DNA of 29,004 nt, from assembly GCA_900550065.1 (NCBI GenBank), contig URQR01000006.1, positions 1-29,004 on the forward strand, in the 5' to 3' direction. Under the pieces are notes generated by a model. The model was not told the origin of the DNA. It did no database searches and worked only from the letters and a program-made list of their open reading frames with translations. This document shows, piece after piece, positions 22,202-29,004 of this stretch (positions are counted from its first letter, which is position 1; every line of letters starts with the position of its first letter). This DNA is from an uncultured Eubacteriales bacterium (GTDB taxonomy: Bacteria; Bacillota; Clostridia; UBA1381; UMGS1253). The position numbers were made by a program, and so were the translations under genes.

Positions 22202-22966
22202 ATGGAAAGATTAATCGGAGCACAAATGTACACCGTTCGCGATCACATTCAGAACGAAGCGGACATTGAGACGACAATTCAGAAGCTTGCTGACATTGGC
22301 TACAAATTTGGCCAGAACAGCGCAATGGGGCCGATTGCACCCGAAAAGCTCAAGGAAATTTGCGACAAGGCGGGGTATCAGATTACAGGCGACCACACAA
22401 ACTGGGACGCGCTCGTAAACGATACGGCGAAGGTTATTGCCGACCATAAGGTTTACGGCTGCATGATGCCGGGCATCGGCGGTCTGCCGGAGTCGGCAAG
22501 AACGAGCAAGGAGGGTATCCTCAGCTTTATGAAGGACGCGAACCTCGTTGCTGATAAGCTTGCGGCAGAGGGCATGACGTTTACCTACCACAACCACGCG
22601 TTCGAGTTTGTAAAGGTAGAAGGCAAGACCATCATGGACTATATTCTCGAAACAGCAAACGACAACTTCAAGCTCATGGTTGACGTTTACTGGCTTAGCG
22701 TTGCAGGCATCAACCCGGTGAAGTTCCTGCGTACATACAAGGACATGGTTGGCGGCGTACACTATAAGGATTTGAAGGTCGTTGACAATGCGCCCGCAAT
22801 CTGCGAGGTTGGCGAGGGCAACCTTGACTGGGAGGCGATCAGCGCCGTTTGTGACGAAATCCAGCCGCGCTACATCTATATTGAGCAGGATACGAACTGG
22901 ACGCCGGATCCGTTTACGTCGCTTGCAACAAGCTACGCAAACGTAAAGAAGCTGGGCTACAAATAA
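22202..22966 (+). CDS. sugar phosphate isomerase/epimerase family protein (second paralogue)
   Basis: A 254-residue PF01261 TIM barrel starting MERLIGAQMYTVRDHI. Family landmarks are YHNHAFEF (H132, E135), LMVDVYWL (D161), GVHYKDLK (H187) and YIEQD (E228), completing a Glu-Asp-His-Glu metal site. The GNLDW segment and YHNHAFEF are typical of members paired with Gfo/Idh/MocA enzymes. It differs greatly from the first isomerase of the operon, so the two are not recent duplicates. AAGGAGG precedes the ATG. A stable hairpin separates it from uxuA. Confidence 0.88.
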   Translation: MERLIGAQMYTVRDHIQNEADIETTIQKLADIGYKFGQNSAMGPIAPEKLKEICDKAGYQITGDHTNWDALVNDTAKVIADHKVYGCMMPGIGGLPESARTSKEGILSFMKDANLVADKLAAEGMTFTYHNHAFEFVKVEGKTIMDYILETANDNFKLMVDVYWLSVAGINPVKFLRTYKDMVGGVHYKDLKVVDNAPAICEVGEGNLDWEAISAVCDEIQPRYIYIEQDTNWTPDPFTSLATSYANVKKLGYK

Positions 22967-22981
22967 TCGTACTGAATCGTG

Positions 22982-23018
22982 CGGCGGGCAGACAAATATG
23001 GCTGCCCGCCGAAGTTTT
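22982..23018 (+). terminator. intercistronic hairpin, possible partial terminator
   Basis: CGGCGGGCAG and CTGCCCGCCG (22982-22991, 23002-23011) form a 10-bp stem with a 10-nt loop, followed by AAGTTTTATTT. The U tract is short and offset, so it may only lower downstream expression or protect the upstream mRNA end inside the operon. Confidence 0.5.
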
Positions 23019-23047
23019 ATTTCCACTACAGAAAGGATTGTGAAATC

Positions 23048-24088
23048 ATGAAACTATCGTTTCGCTGGTACGGCGACTCCGACCCGGTCACACTCGAATA
23101 TATTCGCCAGATTCCCGGCATGGAGGTTATCGTAAGCGCAATTTACGACGTGCCGGTCGGGGAAGTTTGGGGCGAGGACAAGATAAAGGCACTGGCAGAA
23201 AAGGTTGAGGCGGCGGGTCTAAAGCTCGACGTAATCGAGAGTGTGCCGGTACATGAGGACATCAAACTCGGCAAGCCGAGCCGCGACCAATATCTCGCCA
23301 ACTACTGCCAGAACATCAGAAACCTTGCAAAATACGGCGTAAAGGTCATCTGTTACAACTTTATGCCGGTATTCGACTGGCTCCGCTCCGATTTGGACTA
23401 TAAGCTTGCCGACAACTCGAGTGCGCTGATTTTCAAGCAGGAAACGGTCGATGCACTCAACCCCTACACGTCCGATTTATCGCTGCCCGGCTGGGACGCG
23501 AGCTATACAAAAGACGGCCTGATCGCGCTGCTGGACGAATATAAGGCTGTCGACGCGGAGAAGCTGTGGGAGAATTTTGCGTACTTTTTAAATGCCATCA
23601 TGCCCACCTGCGACGAGGTTGGGATGAAAATGGCGATCCACCCGGACGATCCGCCGTGGCCCATTTTCGGCCTGCCACGCATTATTACGGGCGCAGACAG
23701 CTACGACCGGATGATTTCGATTTGTCCGAGTTTGAACAACGGTTTCACCGTCTGCACGGGCAGCCTCGGCGCGTCGCCCGACAACGACCTTTCGGCGATC
23801 ATCCGCAAATATGGCAATCGTGCGCACTTTATCCACCTGCGCAACGTCAAACTCACGGGCGAGAAGTGCTTCGAGGAAGCGGCGCATCTGTCGTCCTGCG
23901 GCTCGCTTGACATGTACGAAATCGTAAAGGCCATGTACGAGACCGCGCCGGAGGCGTATGTGCGGCCCGACCACGGGCGCATGATCTGGGGCGAGCAGGG
24001 CCGGCCCGGGTACGGACTCTACGACCGCGCACTCGGCGCGGCGTATATTAATGGCCTGTGGGAAGCAGTTGTGAAAGCGAATCAATAA
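23048..24088 (+). CDS. uxuA: mannonate dehydratase
   Basis: UxuA dehydrates D-mannonate to 2-keto-3-deoxy-D-gluconate with Fe or Mn. The 346-residue product starts MKLSFRWYGDSDPVTLEYIRQIPG, as in Firmicute enzymes. It carries CYNFMPVFDWLRSDL, the insert ending PGW, MAIHPDDPPWPIFGLPRI (H198), CPSLNNGFTVCTGSLGA (C236), FIHLRNV (H263) and RPDHGR (D308, H309), all expected metal or substrate residues. An upstream in-frame ATG lies inside the hairpin region; the chosen ATG has AAGGATTG before it and matches the family start. SDR oxidoreductase and isomerase genes for the two preceding steps follow. Confidence 0.95.
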   Translation: MKLSFRWYGDSDPVTLEYIRQIPGMEVIVSAIYDVPVGEVWGEDKIKALAEKVEAAGLKLDVIESVPVHEDIKLGKPSRDQYLANYCQNIRNLAKYGVKVICYNFMPVFDWLRSDLDYKLADNSSALIFKQETVDALNPYTSDLSLPGWDASYTKDGLIALLDEYKAVDAEKLWENFAYFLNAIMPTCDEVGMKMAIHPDDPPWPIFGLPRIITGADSYDRMISICPSLNNGFTVCTGSLGASPDNDLSAIIRKYGNRAHFIHLRNVKLTGEKCFEEAAHLSSCGSLDMYEIVKAMYETAPEAYVRPDHGRMIWGEQGRPGYGLYDRALGAAYINGLWEAVVKANQ

Positions 24089-24114
24089 AGGATAGGAGAA
24101 AAGAGGGACAAATC

Positions 24115-24957
24115 ATGAATAAAATCGACTTAAACGGCAAGGTCTGCGCTGTAACCGGTGCGGGCGGCGTATTATGCAGCGAATTTGCGAAGGCGGCCGG
24201 AGCTTGCGGGGCTAAGGTCGCGGTGCTCGACTTAAACGAAGATGCGGCAAAGCGCGTTGCAGACGAAATCAACGCAGGCGGCGGGTGCGCGCTTGCGGTG
24301 GCGTGCAATGTATTGGTGCGCGACTCGCTCGTGGAGGCAAAGAAAATTATCAACGACAAGCTCGGCAAAATCGACATCTTAATAAACGGCGCGGGCGGCA
24401 ACAACCCGAAGGGCTCGACCGACAAGGATATTTACGAGGACGGCGACATTGACGCTGAGAGCGTGAAGTCGTTTTTTGTCCATGAACCGGACCGTATCCG
24501 GTTCCTATATGAATTAAACATAATCGGCTCGCTCCTGCCCACACAGGTATTCGCGGAGGATATGGCACGCAATAAGGACGGCGTTATCGTCAACGTATCG
24601 TCCATGAACGCCTTTAGTCCGCTCACGCGCATCCCGGCTTACAGCGGCGCAAAGGCAGCTGTGTCGAACTTTACACAGTGGCTCGCGGTTCATTTTGCAA
24701 AAACAGGAATCCGCGTTAATGCGATTGCGCCGGGCTTCTTCCTGACCGCGCAGAATAAAACGCTGCTCACCAACGAGGACGGGAGCTACACCGCGCGCTC
24801 GCACAAAATCTTGAACATGACGCCGATGGGCCGCTTCGGCGAGCCGGAGGAGCTTTTAGGTACGCTGTTGTACCTGCTCGACAACGAACAGTCCCGCTTC
24901 GTCACGGGAATCGTTGTGCCGGTGGACGGCGGCTTCTCGGCATATTCCGGCGTATAA
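24115..24957 (+). CDS. uxuB: SDR-type D-mannonate oxidoreductase (fructuronate reductase)
   Basis: It interconverts D-fructuronate and D-mannonate with NAD(H). This is a 280-residue short-chain dehydrogenase, like B. subtilis YjmF/UxuB, and not the long-chain UxuB of E. coli. The nucleotide motif reads VTGAGGVLC rather than the textbook TGxxxGxG, a variant I associate with this subgroup. NGAGGNNP, VNVSSMNAF and the catalytic PAYSGAKAAVSNF (Tyr-x3-Lys) follow, then NAIAPGFFLTAQN. The substrate is also supported by the position between uxuA and uxaC. GAGGG lies 8 nt before the ATG; an earlier in-frame ATG overlaps uxuA and is not favoured. Confidence 0.9.
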   Translation: MNKIDLNGKVCAVTGAGGVLCSEFAKAAGACGAKVAVLDLNEDAAKRVADEINAGGGCALAVACNVLVRDSLVEAKKIINDKLGKIDILINGAGGNNPKGSTDKDIYEDGDIDAESVKSFFVHEPDRIRFLYELNIIGSLLPTQVFAEDMARNKDGVIVNVSSMNAFSPLTRIPAYSGAKAAVSNFTQWLAVHFAKTGIRVNAIAPGFFLTAQNKTLLTNEDGSYTARSHKILNMTPMGRFGEPEELLGTLLYLLDNEQSRFVTGIVVPVDGGFSAYSGV

Positions 24958-24981
24958 CACCGCGCAGAAAGGACGGTTCAC

Positions 24982-26364
24982 ATGAAAGCATTTATGGATC
25001 AGGATTTTTTACTCAAAACCGATACGGCAAAGCACCTGTTTCACGACGTGGCAAAGGATTTGCCCATCTATGACTACCATTGCCACCTTGTGCCGGCGGA
25101 AATCTACAAGGACCGCAGCTACGAGAATTTGACGCAGCTTTGGCTTGGCGGCGACCACTATAAATGGCGCGCCATGCGGCTGTGCGGGGTAGAAGAGAAA
25201 TATATCACGGGCGACGCAAGCGACCGCGAGAAGTTTTACGCCTTCGCGTCGATCATGCCGCTATTGATTGGCAACCCGCTCTACCATTGGGCGCACCTTG
25301 AATTGCAGCGATATTTCGGCATCCATACGCCGCTGTGCGAGAAAACAGCGGACATGATTTACGACAATGTGGCAGAGCAGCTCAAAAGCGGACGCTTCAG
25401 CGCACGTAAGTTTATCGAGATGTCGAATGTCGCCGTCGTATGCACGACCGACGACCCGACCGATACGCTCGAGTACCACATTAAGCTCAAGGAGGAGGGC
25501 TTTTCAACAAAGGTACTCCCCACCTTTCGGCCGGACAAGGCGTTAAACATCCGTGCGGACGGTTTTGCGGACTATATCGCCCTGCTTGGCAAGGATATCG
25601 CCGATGTGGAGACACTGCTTGCTGTCCTGTATACGAGAGCGGACTTTTTCGCCTCCGTAGGCTGCAAAATCAGCGACCATGCGTTTACGACGGTTCCATT
25701 CGTTCCGGCTCATTTAACGACTGTGAACGAAATTTTCGCAAAACGCCTGCGCGGCGAAGCAGTTACCGACGAGGAGGCCGACGCTTACACGACGTATGTG
25801 TTCCTGCGCCTGTGCGAAAAATATTATGACCTTAATTGGGCGGTGCAGATTCATATCGGAGCAATGCGCAATAACAATACAGCCATGTTTGAGCGACTCG
25901 GACCGGACTCGGGCTACGACTCGGTCTATGCGTCCAACTATGCACACCAGCTCTCCCGCCTGCTCGACAGTCTCGCAAAGAAAAATAAGCTCCCCAAAAC
26001 AATCCTCTACACGCTAAATCCAGCCGACAACTTTGTGCTCGGCACAATGCTTGGCAACTTTGCCGCCGACGTGCGCGGCAAGATGCAGTTTGGGTCGGCT
26101 TGGTGGTTCTGTGACCATATCGAGGGCATGACGCGCCACTTCCGCGAACTGGCGTCGATTGGCGCGGTTGGAACGTTTATTGGTATGCTGACCGACTCGC
26201 GTTCGCTGCTTTCGTACCCGCGCCACGAGTACTTCCGGCGTATCGTCTGCGACATGATCGGTGATTGGGTCGAGGAGGGGCACTTCCCCAACGACGACGA
26301 GGCGCTGACAAAGCTGGTGCGCGGTATCTGTTGTGACAATATTATTGAGTACTTAAATTTCTAA
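24982..26364 (+). CDS. uxaC: glucuronate isomerase
   Basis: UxaC isomerises D-glucuronate to D-fructuronate (and galacturonate to tagaturonate), the entry step of the pathway. The 460-residue protein belongs to the amidohydrolase superfamily: IYDYHCHLVPAEI carries the metal-binding H-x-H near residue 31, followed by RAMRLCGV, VVCTTDDPTD, QIHIGAMRNNN and GSAWWFCDH. The C terminus has MLTDSRSLLSYPRHEYFRRI, typical of the family. AAAGGACGG precedes the ATG, 24 bp after the oxidoreductase. It is the last gene of the operon and ends at a strong terminator. Kinase and aldolase for the resulting ketodeoxygluconate are not in the window. Confidence 0.96.
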   Translation: MKAFMDQDFLLKTDTAKHLFHDVAKDLPIYDYHCHLVPAEIYKDRSYENLTQLWLGGDHYKWRAMRLCGVEEKYITGDASDREKFYAFASIMPLLIGNPLYHWAHLELQRYFGIHTPLCEKTADMIYDNVAEQLKSGRFSARKFIEMSNVAVVCTTDDPTDTLEYHIKLKEEGFSTKVLPTFRPDKALNIRADGFADYIALLGKDIADVETLLAVLYTRADFFASVGCKISDHAFTTVPFVPAHLTTVNEIFAKRLRGEAVTDEEADAYTTYVFLRLCEKYYDLNWAVQIHIGAMRNNNTAMFERLGPDSGYDSVYASNYAHQLSRLLDSLAKKNKLPKTILYTLNPADNFVLGTMLGNFAADVRGKMQFGSAWWFCDHIEGMTRHFRELASIGAVGTFIGMLTDSRSLLSYPRHEYFRRIVCDMIGDWVEEGHFPNDDEALTKLVRGICCDNIIEYLNF

Positions 26365-26367
26365 ATT

Positions 26368-26397
26368 AAAAAGGCTTTGCAATTGCAAAGCCTTTTT
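26368..26397. terminator. bidirectional terminator after uxaC
   Basis: A perfect 30-bp palindrome: AAAAAGGCTTTGC (26368-26380), AATT, GCAAAGCCTTTTT (26385-26397). A and T tracts on both sides make it work for uxaC and for the convergent methyltransferase gene. Confidence 0.9.
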
Positions 26398-26398
26398 C

Positions 26399-27202
26399 TT
26401 ATTGCTTTTCTCCAATATACATTAGATGTTCTGCAAAACTAAAAAATTCTTTATGCTCGCATAGAGCAACCGCAACCTCTACCCACTTGTCGACGACCTC
26501 CTGCGGCTGGGCAAAGATATTTGCTTCGCCCGGCGAGAGGATCCCCTCCTGTCCAAACAGATGCAGCTTTTTCAGCGAAAACTGCTCCATAAAGGCCGCA
26601 ATCTCCTCCGGCCATGCCGAGTATACCTTTGTAAAACCATCACCGCAAAACGGCCGCCTATGCAGGATTGCGTCGATATATTTCTCTTCGGCCGGGTCAA
26701 TGAGCGCGCCGACCGCGTGTTTCATCGCAAAAACTAAGCCGCCGAATAGCAGAATAAACGACGCGTACAGCTTTCCGCCCGGCTTTAGCTTTGCAATCGC
26801 CTCGTTGACCGCGCGGACGCGGTCGGCTTCCTCTAACAAGTGATAAAGCGGCCCCATCAAAAATACATGGTCAAATTCTCCTTCAATCAGCGTATCCGCC
26901 TCGCGCGCATCACCTACAAATGTTTTAAGCGGCAGCCCCATTTGTGCTGCCTTTTCACGTGCAAATGCGGCGTTCCCCTCTGAGAGGTCAAGCAGCGTTA
27001 CGTCACATCCCCGCTGCGCAAAGTAGATTGAATAGCGGCCCGGACCGCCGCCGATATCCAAAATACGCTCACCCGGGCGAATAAGGCGTTCCATCATCTT
27101 TGTCGTAATAAAAAACTCCGACGGATGCGTATCAAACCGCTCCCACTCCTTTTGCGGATTCTCGTCGTAAAACGCCTTTACCGCTTCAATATCTTGTTGC
27201 AT
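26399..27202 (-). CDS. class I SAM-dependent methyltransferase
   Basis: A 267-residue methyltransferase of unknown substrate. Motif I, RILDIGGGPGRYSIYFAQRG (about 46-65), is the SAM-binding loop; motif II acidic residue is in VTLLDLSEGN, and motif IV region is DHVFLMGPLYHLLEEADR. The remainder (SFILLFGGLVFAMKHAVG) forms a substrate cap. GGGGGAG lies upstream of the ATG and a consensus promoter sits at 27235-27263. It is a single gene between two bidirectional terminators and shows no link to the uronate operon. Resembles UbiE/Methyltransf_11-type proteins often annotated generically. Confidence 0.9.
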   Translation of the reverse strand: MQQDIEAVKAFYDENPQKEWERFDTHPSEFFITTKMMERLIRPGERILDIGGGPGRYSIYFAQRGCDVTLLDLSEGNAAFAREKAAQMGLPLKTFVGDAREADTLIEGEFDHVFLMGPLYHLLEEADRVRAVNEAIAKLKPGGKLYASFILLFGGLVFAMKHAVGALIDPAEEKYIDAILHRRPFCGDGFTKVYSAWPEEIAAFMEQFSLKKLHLFGQEGILSPGEANIFAQPQEVVDKWVEVAVALCEHKEFFSFAEHLMYIGEKQ

Positions 27203-27234
27203 ACTGCTCTCCCCCTTTTATGGTAATTTCATTT

Positions 27235-27263
27235 ATTATAGCACCAGAGCTTTTTTATGGCAA
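27235..27263 (-). promoter_or_regulatory. sigma-A promoter of the methyltransferase gene
   Basis: TTGCCA (27258-27263, minus strand) and TATAAT (27235-27240) are separated by exactly 17 bp. The predicted transcript starts about 25 nt before the ATG. Confidence 0.82.
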
Positions 27264-27279
27264 GTTACAATTTGATAAC

Positions 27280-27311
27280 AAAAAAAGAGACGGAAATCCG
27301 TCTCTTTTTTT
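27280..27311. terminator. bidirectional terminator after the surface protein gene
   Basis: GAGACGG/CCGTCTC (27287-27293, 27298-27304) extended by seven A/T pairs on each side, with an AAAT loop. It lies 6 bp past the stop of the minus-strand surface protein gene. Confidence 0.9.
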
Positions 27312-27316
27312 GTTTT

Positions 27317-29004
27317 TTACTTTGCCGGATAGGTTTCTTCCACTGCATCGGAAAAAATGTATTTCAGGCCGCCTTCCCCGTCGAGATAGATTGCATATGC
27401 TTTCGCACGCCACGTATCCCCCGCGCTTACATTTGCTTTTCTAACTGTGAACTGTCCGGCATTCTCCTTTGACGTTGCAGCCGCCCTAATTACGCCGTTC
27501 GTAGCAATATCAAAGTATCCCGGCTGGTCATAGAGCAGGATGCCGGACTCTACCAACGTCAGCGCACTGTCAAGGCTGCGCTCCGCAAAAAACGCAATTT
27601 TACCGTCCTCAAGAATAACCGGCGCATACGCCGCTACAATCGGCTCTGCCGTCACCGTTTCGCCCTCATCCACATAAACGGCCTTCACCGCTGTAGCCGC
27701 CGCACCCATGTAGAACGAGTATGTCTCATTATAGCTTACGGTCTTACCCTCTTTTGTCCAATACGCAAACTTTTTCCCCGCCGGAACCGCAGAAGCGTCA
27801 AGCTTCACAGTAAGAAGCGTGTCATAGGTGTAGCTGCCCTCCGTTTTTCCGTCGGCAAGCGTTCCTCCCGTCACCGTGACAGTATATTTATTCGATATTT
27901 TCGTATACCCCGCCGTATAAACCGTCTCACCAGCCGCCAGCGTACCATATGCAATCGAATCGCCGCTCTTAATGCTTGTCATCATATTATTTTTCAGCCA
28001 ACCACCGAATTGATACCCCATATACATCGGTTCGCTCGGTACGGTCACGCTGCCTTCCTTCAGCATTGTGTGCAGAACGACCTGATTGTTTTTGTTTTTA
28101 AAGATAACGGTCTTTGTGTCTGTCCCTGCTTCGCCAAACACAGCGTTTAAGTTACGTCCTGCGCCAAGATAGAAGGAATAGGCATCTTCCTCCGACACAA
28201 TTCTGTTTGAATCAGCGTCAACCCAGTACAAAAATTTGTTTCCCGCTTCCGGCATTGCCGTAAGCGTAAACTTCGTTCCACGTACAAACTCCGCTTCCTT
28301 ACCTGTCGCCCAATCCGCCTGTGACGCACTGCCAACCACGCTCATAATCTTACCGCCGCCGTTTGCGCTTACAACCAGCTTTGCCTTTTGTGCCGCCTGT
28401 TTGAAATGGAAGGTATACTCCACAGCCGTGCCATTCGACGCCGTTACCGTTACCGTAATACTTGCCGGGAACGCTGTTGCCACATTTGCGTTCTCACTTC
28501 CGTCACCATACGTTACCTTTGCACCGGCGTCATTTGTCGTAACATCAAGGACTGCCGACAGCGCCTCAGCGGATACTTCTACGTCATATGCCTTCTGTTC
28601 TGCAACCACCGCAACTGGCTCACCATTGACCTTGATAGAAGAAAGTGTTGCGTCACTGGAAAGGGTGTCCGGATTTACCTTCCCTTGACTATCCCAAACG
28701 ATTGCAAAAACGGACGGATCCCAATAACACGTTGTCTCCGTTAGCTTCTCATCATCCCATCCATAATTCGGGATGTTTACCGTTTCACCTGCTGCATAAT
28801 GTTTATAGTAAATATCCGAAATGTCCTTCAGCTTTAAACTGCCCGGTTTCGCTTTTGTCCAGTCGGAAGGCGCATTATACCATGTACCATCATGAGCGCT
28901 CACAAATACTGTCGCACCTGAGGTCACTGTAAAGCTCATCCAATACGGATTGCCATTCTTTCCATCAAACGCACCTGTATAATACGGCTGCTCTTTTGAG
29001 CCTC
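27317..29004 (-). CDS. large secreted/surface repeat protein, C-terminal part (cut by window edge)
   Basis: About 562 C-terminal residues are visible; the frame is open through 29004, so the start is missing and the internal Met at 28939 is not a start. Aromatic-rich sequence (NPYWMSFTVTSGATVFVSAHDGTWYN) leads into a cadherin-like beta-sandwich (ATLSSIKVNGEPVAVVAEQKAYDVEV ... VTASNGTAVEYTFHF). Next comes a bacterial repeat domain ending KFLYWVDADSNRIVSEEDAYSFYLGAGRNLNAVF, an InlB-type repeat (KTVIFKNKNNQVVLHTMLKEGSVTVPSEPMYMGYQFGGWL), a second bacterial repeat ending KKFAYWTKEGKTVSYNETYSFYMGA, and a final beta domain. No LPXTG or S-layer anchor occurs at the C terminus. This resembles extracellular carbohydrate-active or adhesive proteins; the catalytic part, if any, would be upstream. 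Confidence 0.85.
   Translation of the reverse strand, partial: GSKEQPYYTGAFDGKNGNPYWMSFTVTSGATVFVSAHDGTWYNAPSDWTKAKPGSLKLKDISDIYYKHYAAGETVNIPNYGWDDEKLTETTCYWDPSVFAIVWDSQGKVNPDTLSSDATLSSIKVNGEPVAVVAEQKAYDVEVSAEALSAVLDVTTNDAGAKVTYGDGSENANVATAFPASITVTVTASNGTAVEYTFHFKQAAQKAKLVVSANGGGKIMSVVGSASQADWATGKEAEFVRGTKFTLTAMPEAGNKFLYWVDADSNRIVSEEDAYSFYLGAGRNLNAVFGEAGTDTKTVIFKNKNNQVVLHTMLKEGSVTVPSEPMYMGYQFGGWLKNNMMTSIKSGDSIAYGTLAAGETVYTAGYTKISNKYTVTVTGGTLADGKTEGSYTYDTLLTVKLDASAVPAGKKFAYWTKEGKTVSYNETYSFYMGAAATAVKAVYVDEGETVTAEPIVAAYAPVILEDGKIAFFAERSLDSALTLVESGILLYDQPGYFDIATNGVIRAAATSKENAGQFTVRKANVSAGDTWRAKAYAIYLDGEGGLKYIFSDAVEETYPAK

Noticed and set aside
25381..25400. Match of the first 12 bases of repeat hairpin A inside uxaC
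   Set aside because: The match does not continue into the second arm and is explained by the coding sequence of a conserved gene.
28387..28939. Internal Met at 28939 as the start of the surface protein
   Set aside because: The frame continues with sensible protein sequence to the window edge and there is no ribosome binding site before that Met.

Overview
The window looks like chromosomal DNA of a Clostridia-type Firmicute, probably an anaerobic gut or rumen Oscillospiraceae/Ruminococcaceae-like bacterium. The grounds are strong AGGAGG-type ribosome binding sites, sigma-A promoters with 17-bp spacers, many U-tract terminators, TTG starts, a short ProB without PUA domain, and a uronate cluster built on an SDR-type mannonate oxidoreductase. 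This placement is inferred from gene content, not from a search.

Layout. 1-2708 (minus): start of the S10 ribosomal protein operon (rpsJ-rplC-rplD-rplW-rplB, rplB cut by the window edge), with a good promoter and a leader of about 335 nt that contains an attenuator-like hairpin. 2798-3390: a possible structured RNA on the minus strand, then a small XRE repressor gene divergent from a 55-residue ribbon-helix-helix gene; paired operators overlap the shared promoter region. 3399-8643 (minus): typA, a NUDIX hydrolase, a UroD/MtaA-family protein and a COG2509-type FAD protein whose leader is structured. 8652-10798 (minus): proBA. 10841-14604 (plus): an OmpR-family response regulator, its histidine kinase and an HtrA-like membrane protease whose promoter carries an 11-bp direct repeat in place of a -35 box. 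14612-17637 (plus): ilvB-ilvN plus an unrecognised protein with a PD-(D/E)XK-like nuclease signature and a winged-helix-like tail.

17639-26397 is a carbohydrate region. A DUF4091 (GH123-like) protein is on the minus strand. A plus-strand operon encodes an AP-endonuclease-2-fold isomerase, a Gfo/Idh/MocA oxidoreductase, a second isomerase of that fold, UxuA, an SDR mannonate oxidoreductase and UxaC. The last three convert glucuronate to fructuronate, mannonate and 2-keto-3-deoxygluconate. The first three may release or reshape the sugar by oxidation-assisted chemistry. No kinase, aldolase, transporter or regulator for the pathway is present in the window.

The most striking signal is in the 723-bp gap before this operon. 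Three 116-bp-period units (19700-20020) fold into the same multi-hairpin structure. All 19 differences between unit 1 and unit 3 within the folded core fall in loops, are compensatory base-pair swaps, make G-U pairs valid only for plus-strand RNA, or create an extra pair. This is internal covariation evidence for a structured RNA element that I do not recognise. The same gap holds a perfect 45-bp palindrome.

26399-29004 (minus): a SAM-dependent methyltransferase and the C-terminal part of a large secreted protein with cadherin-like and InlB-type repeats, running off the window.
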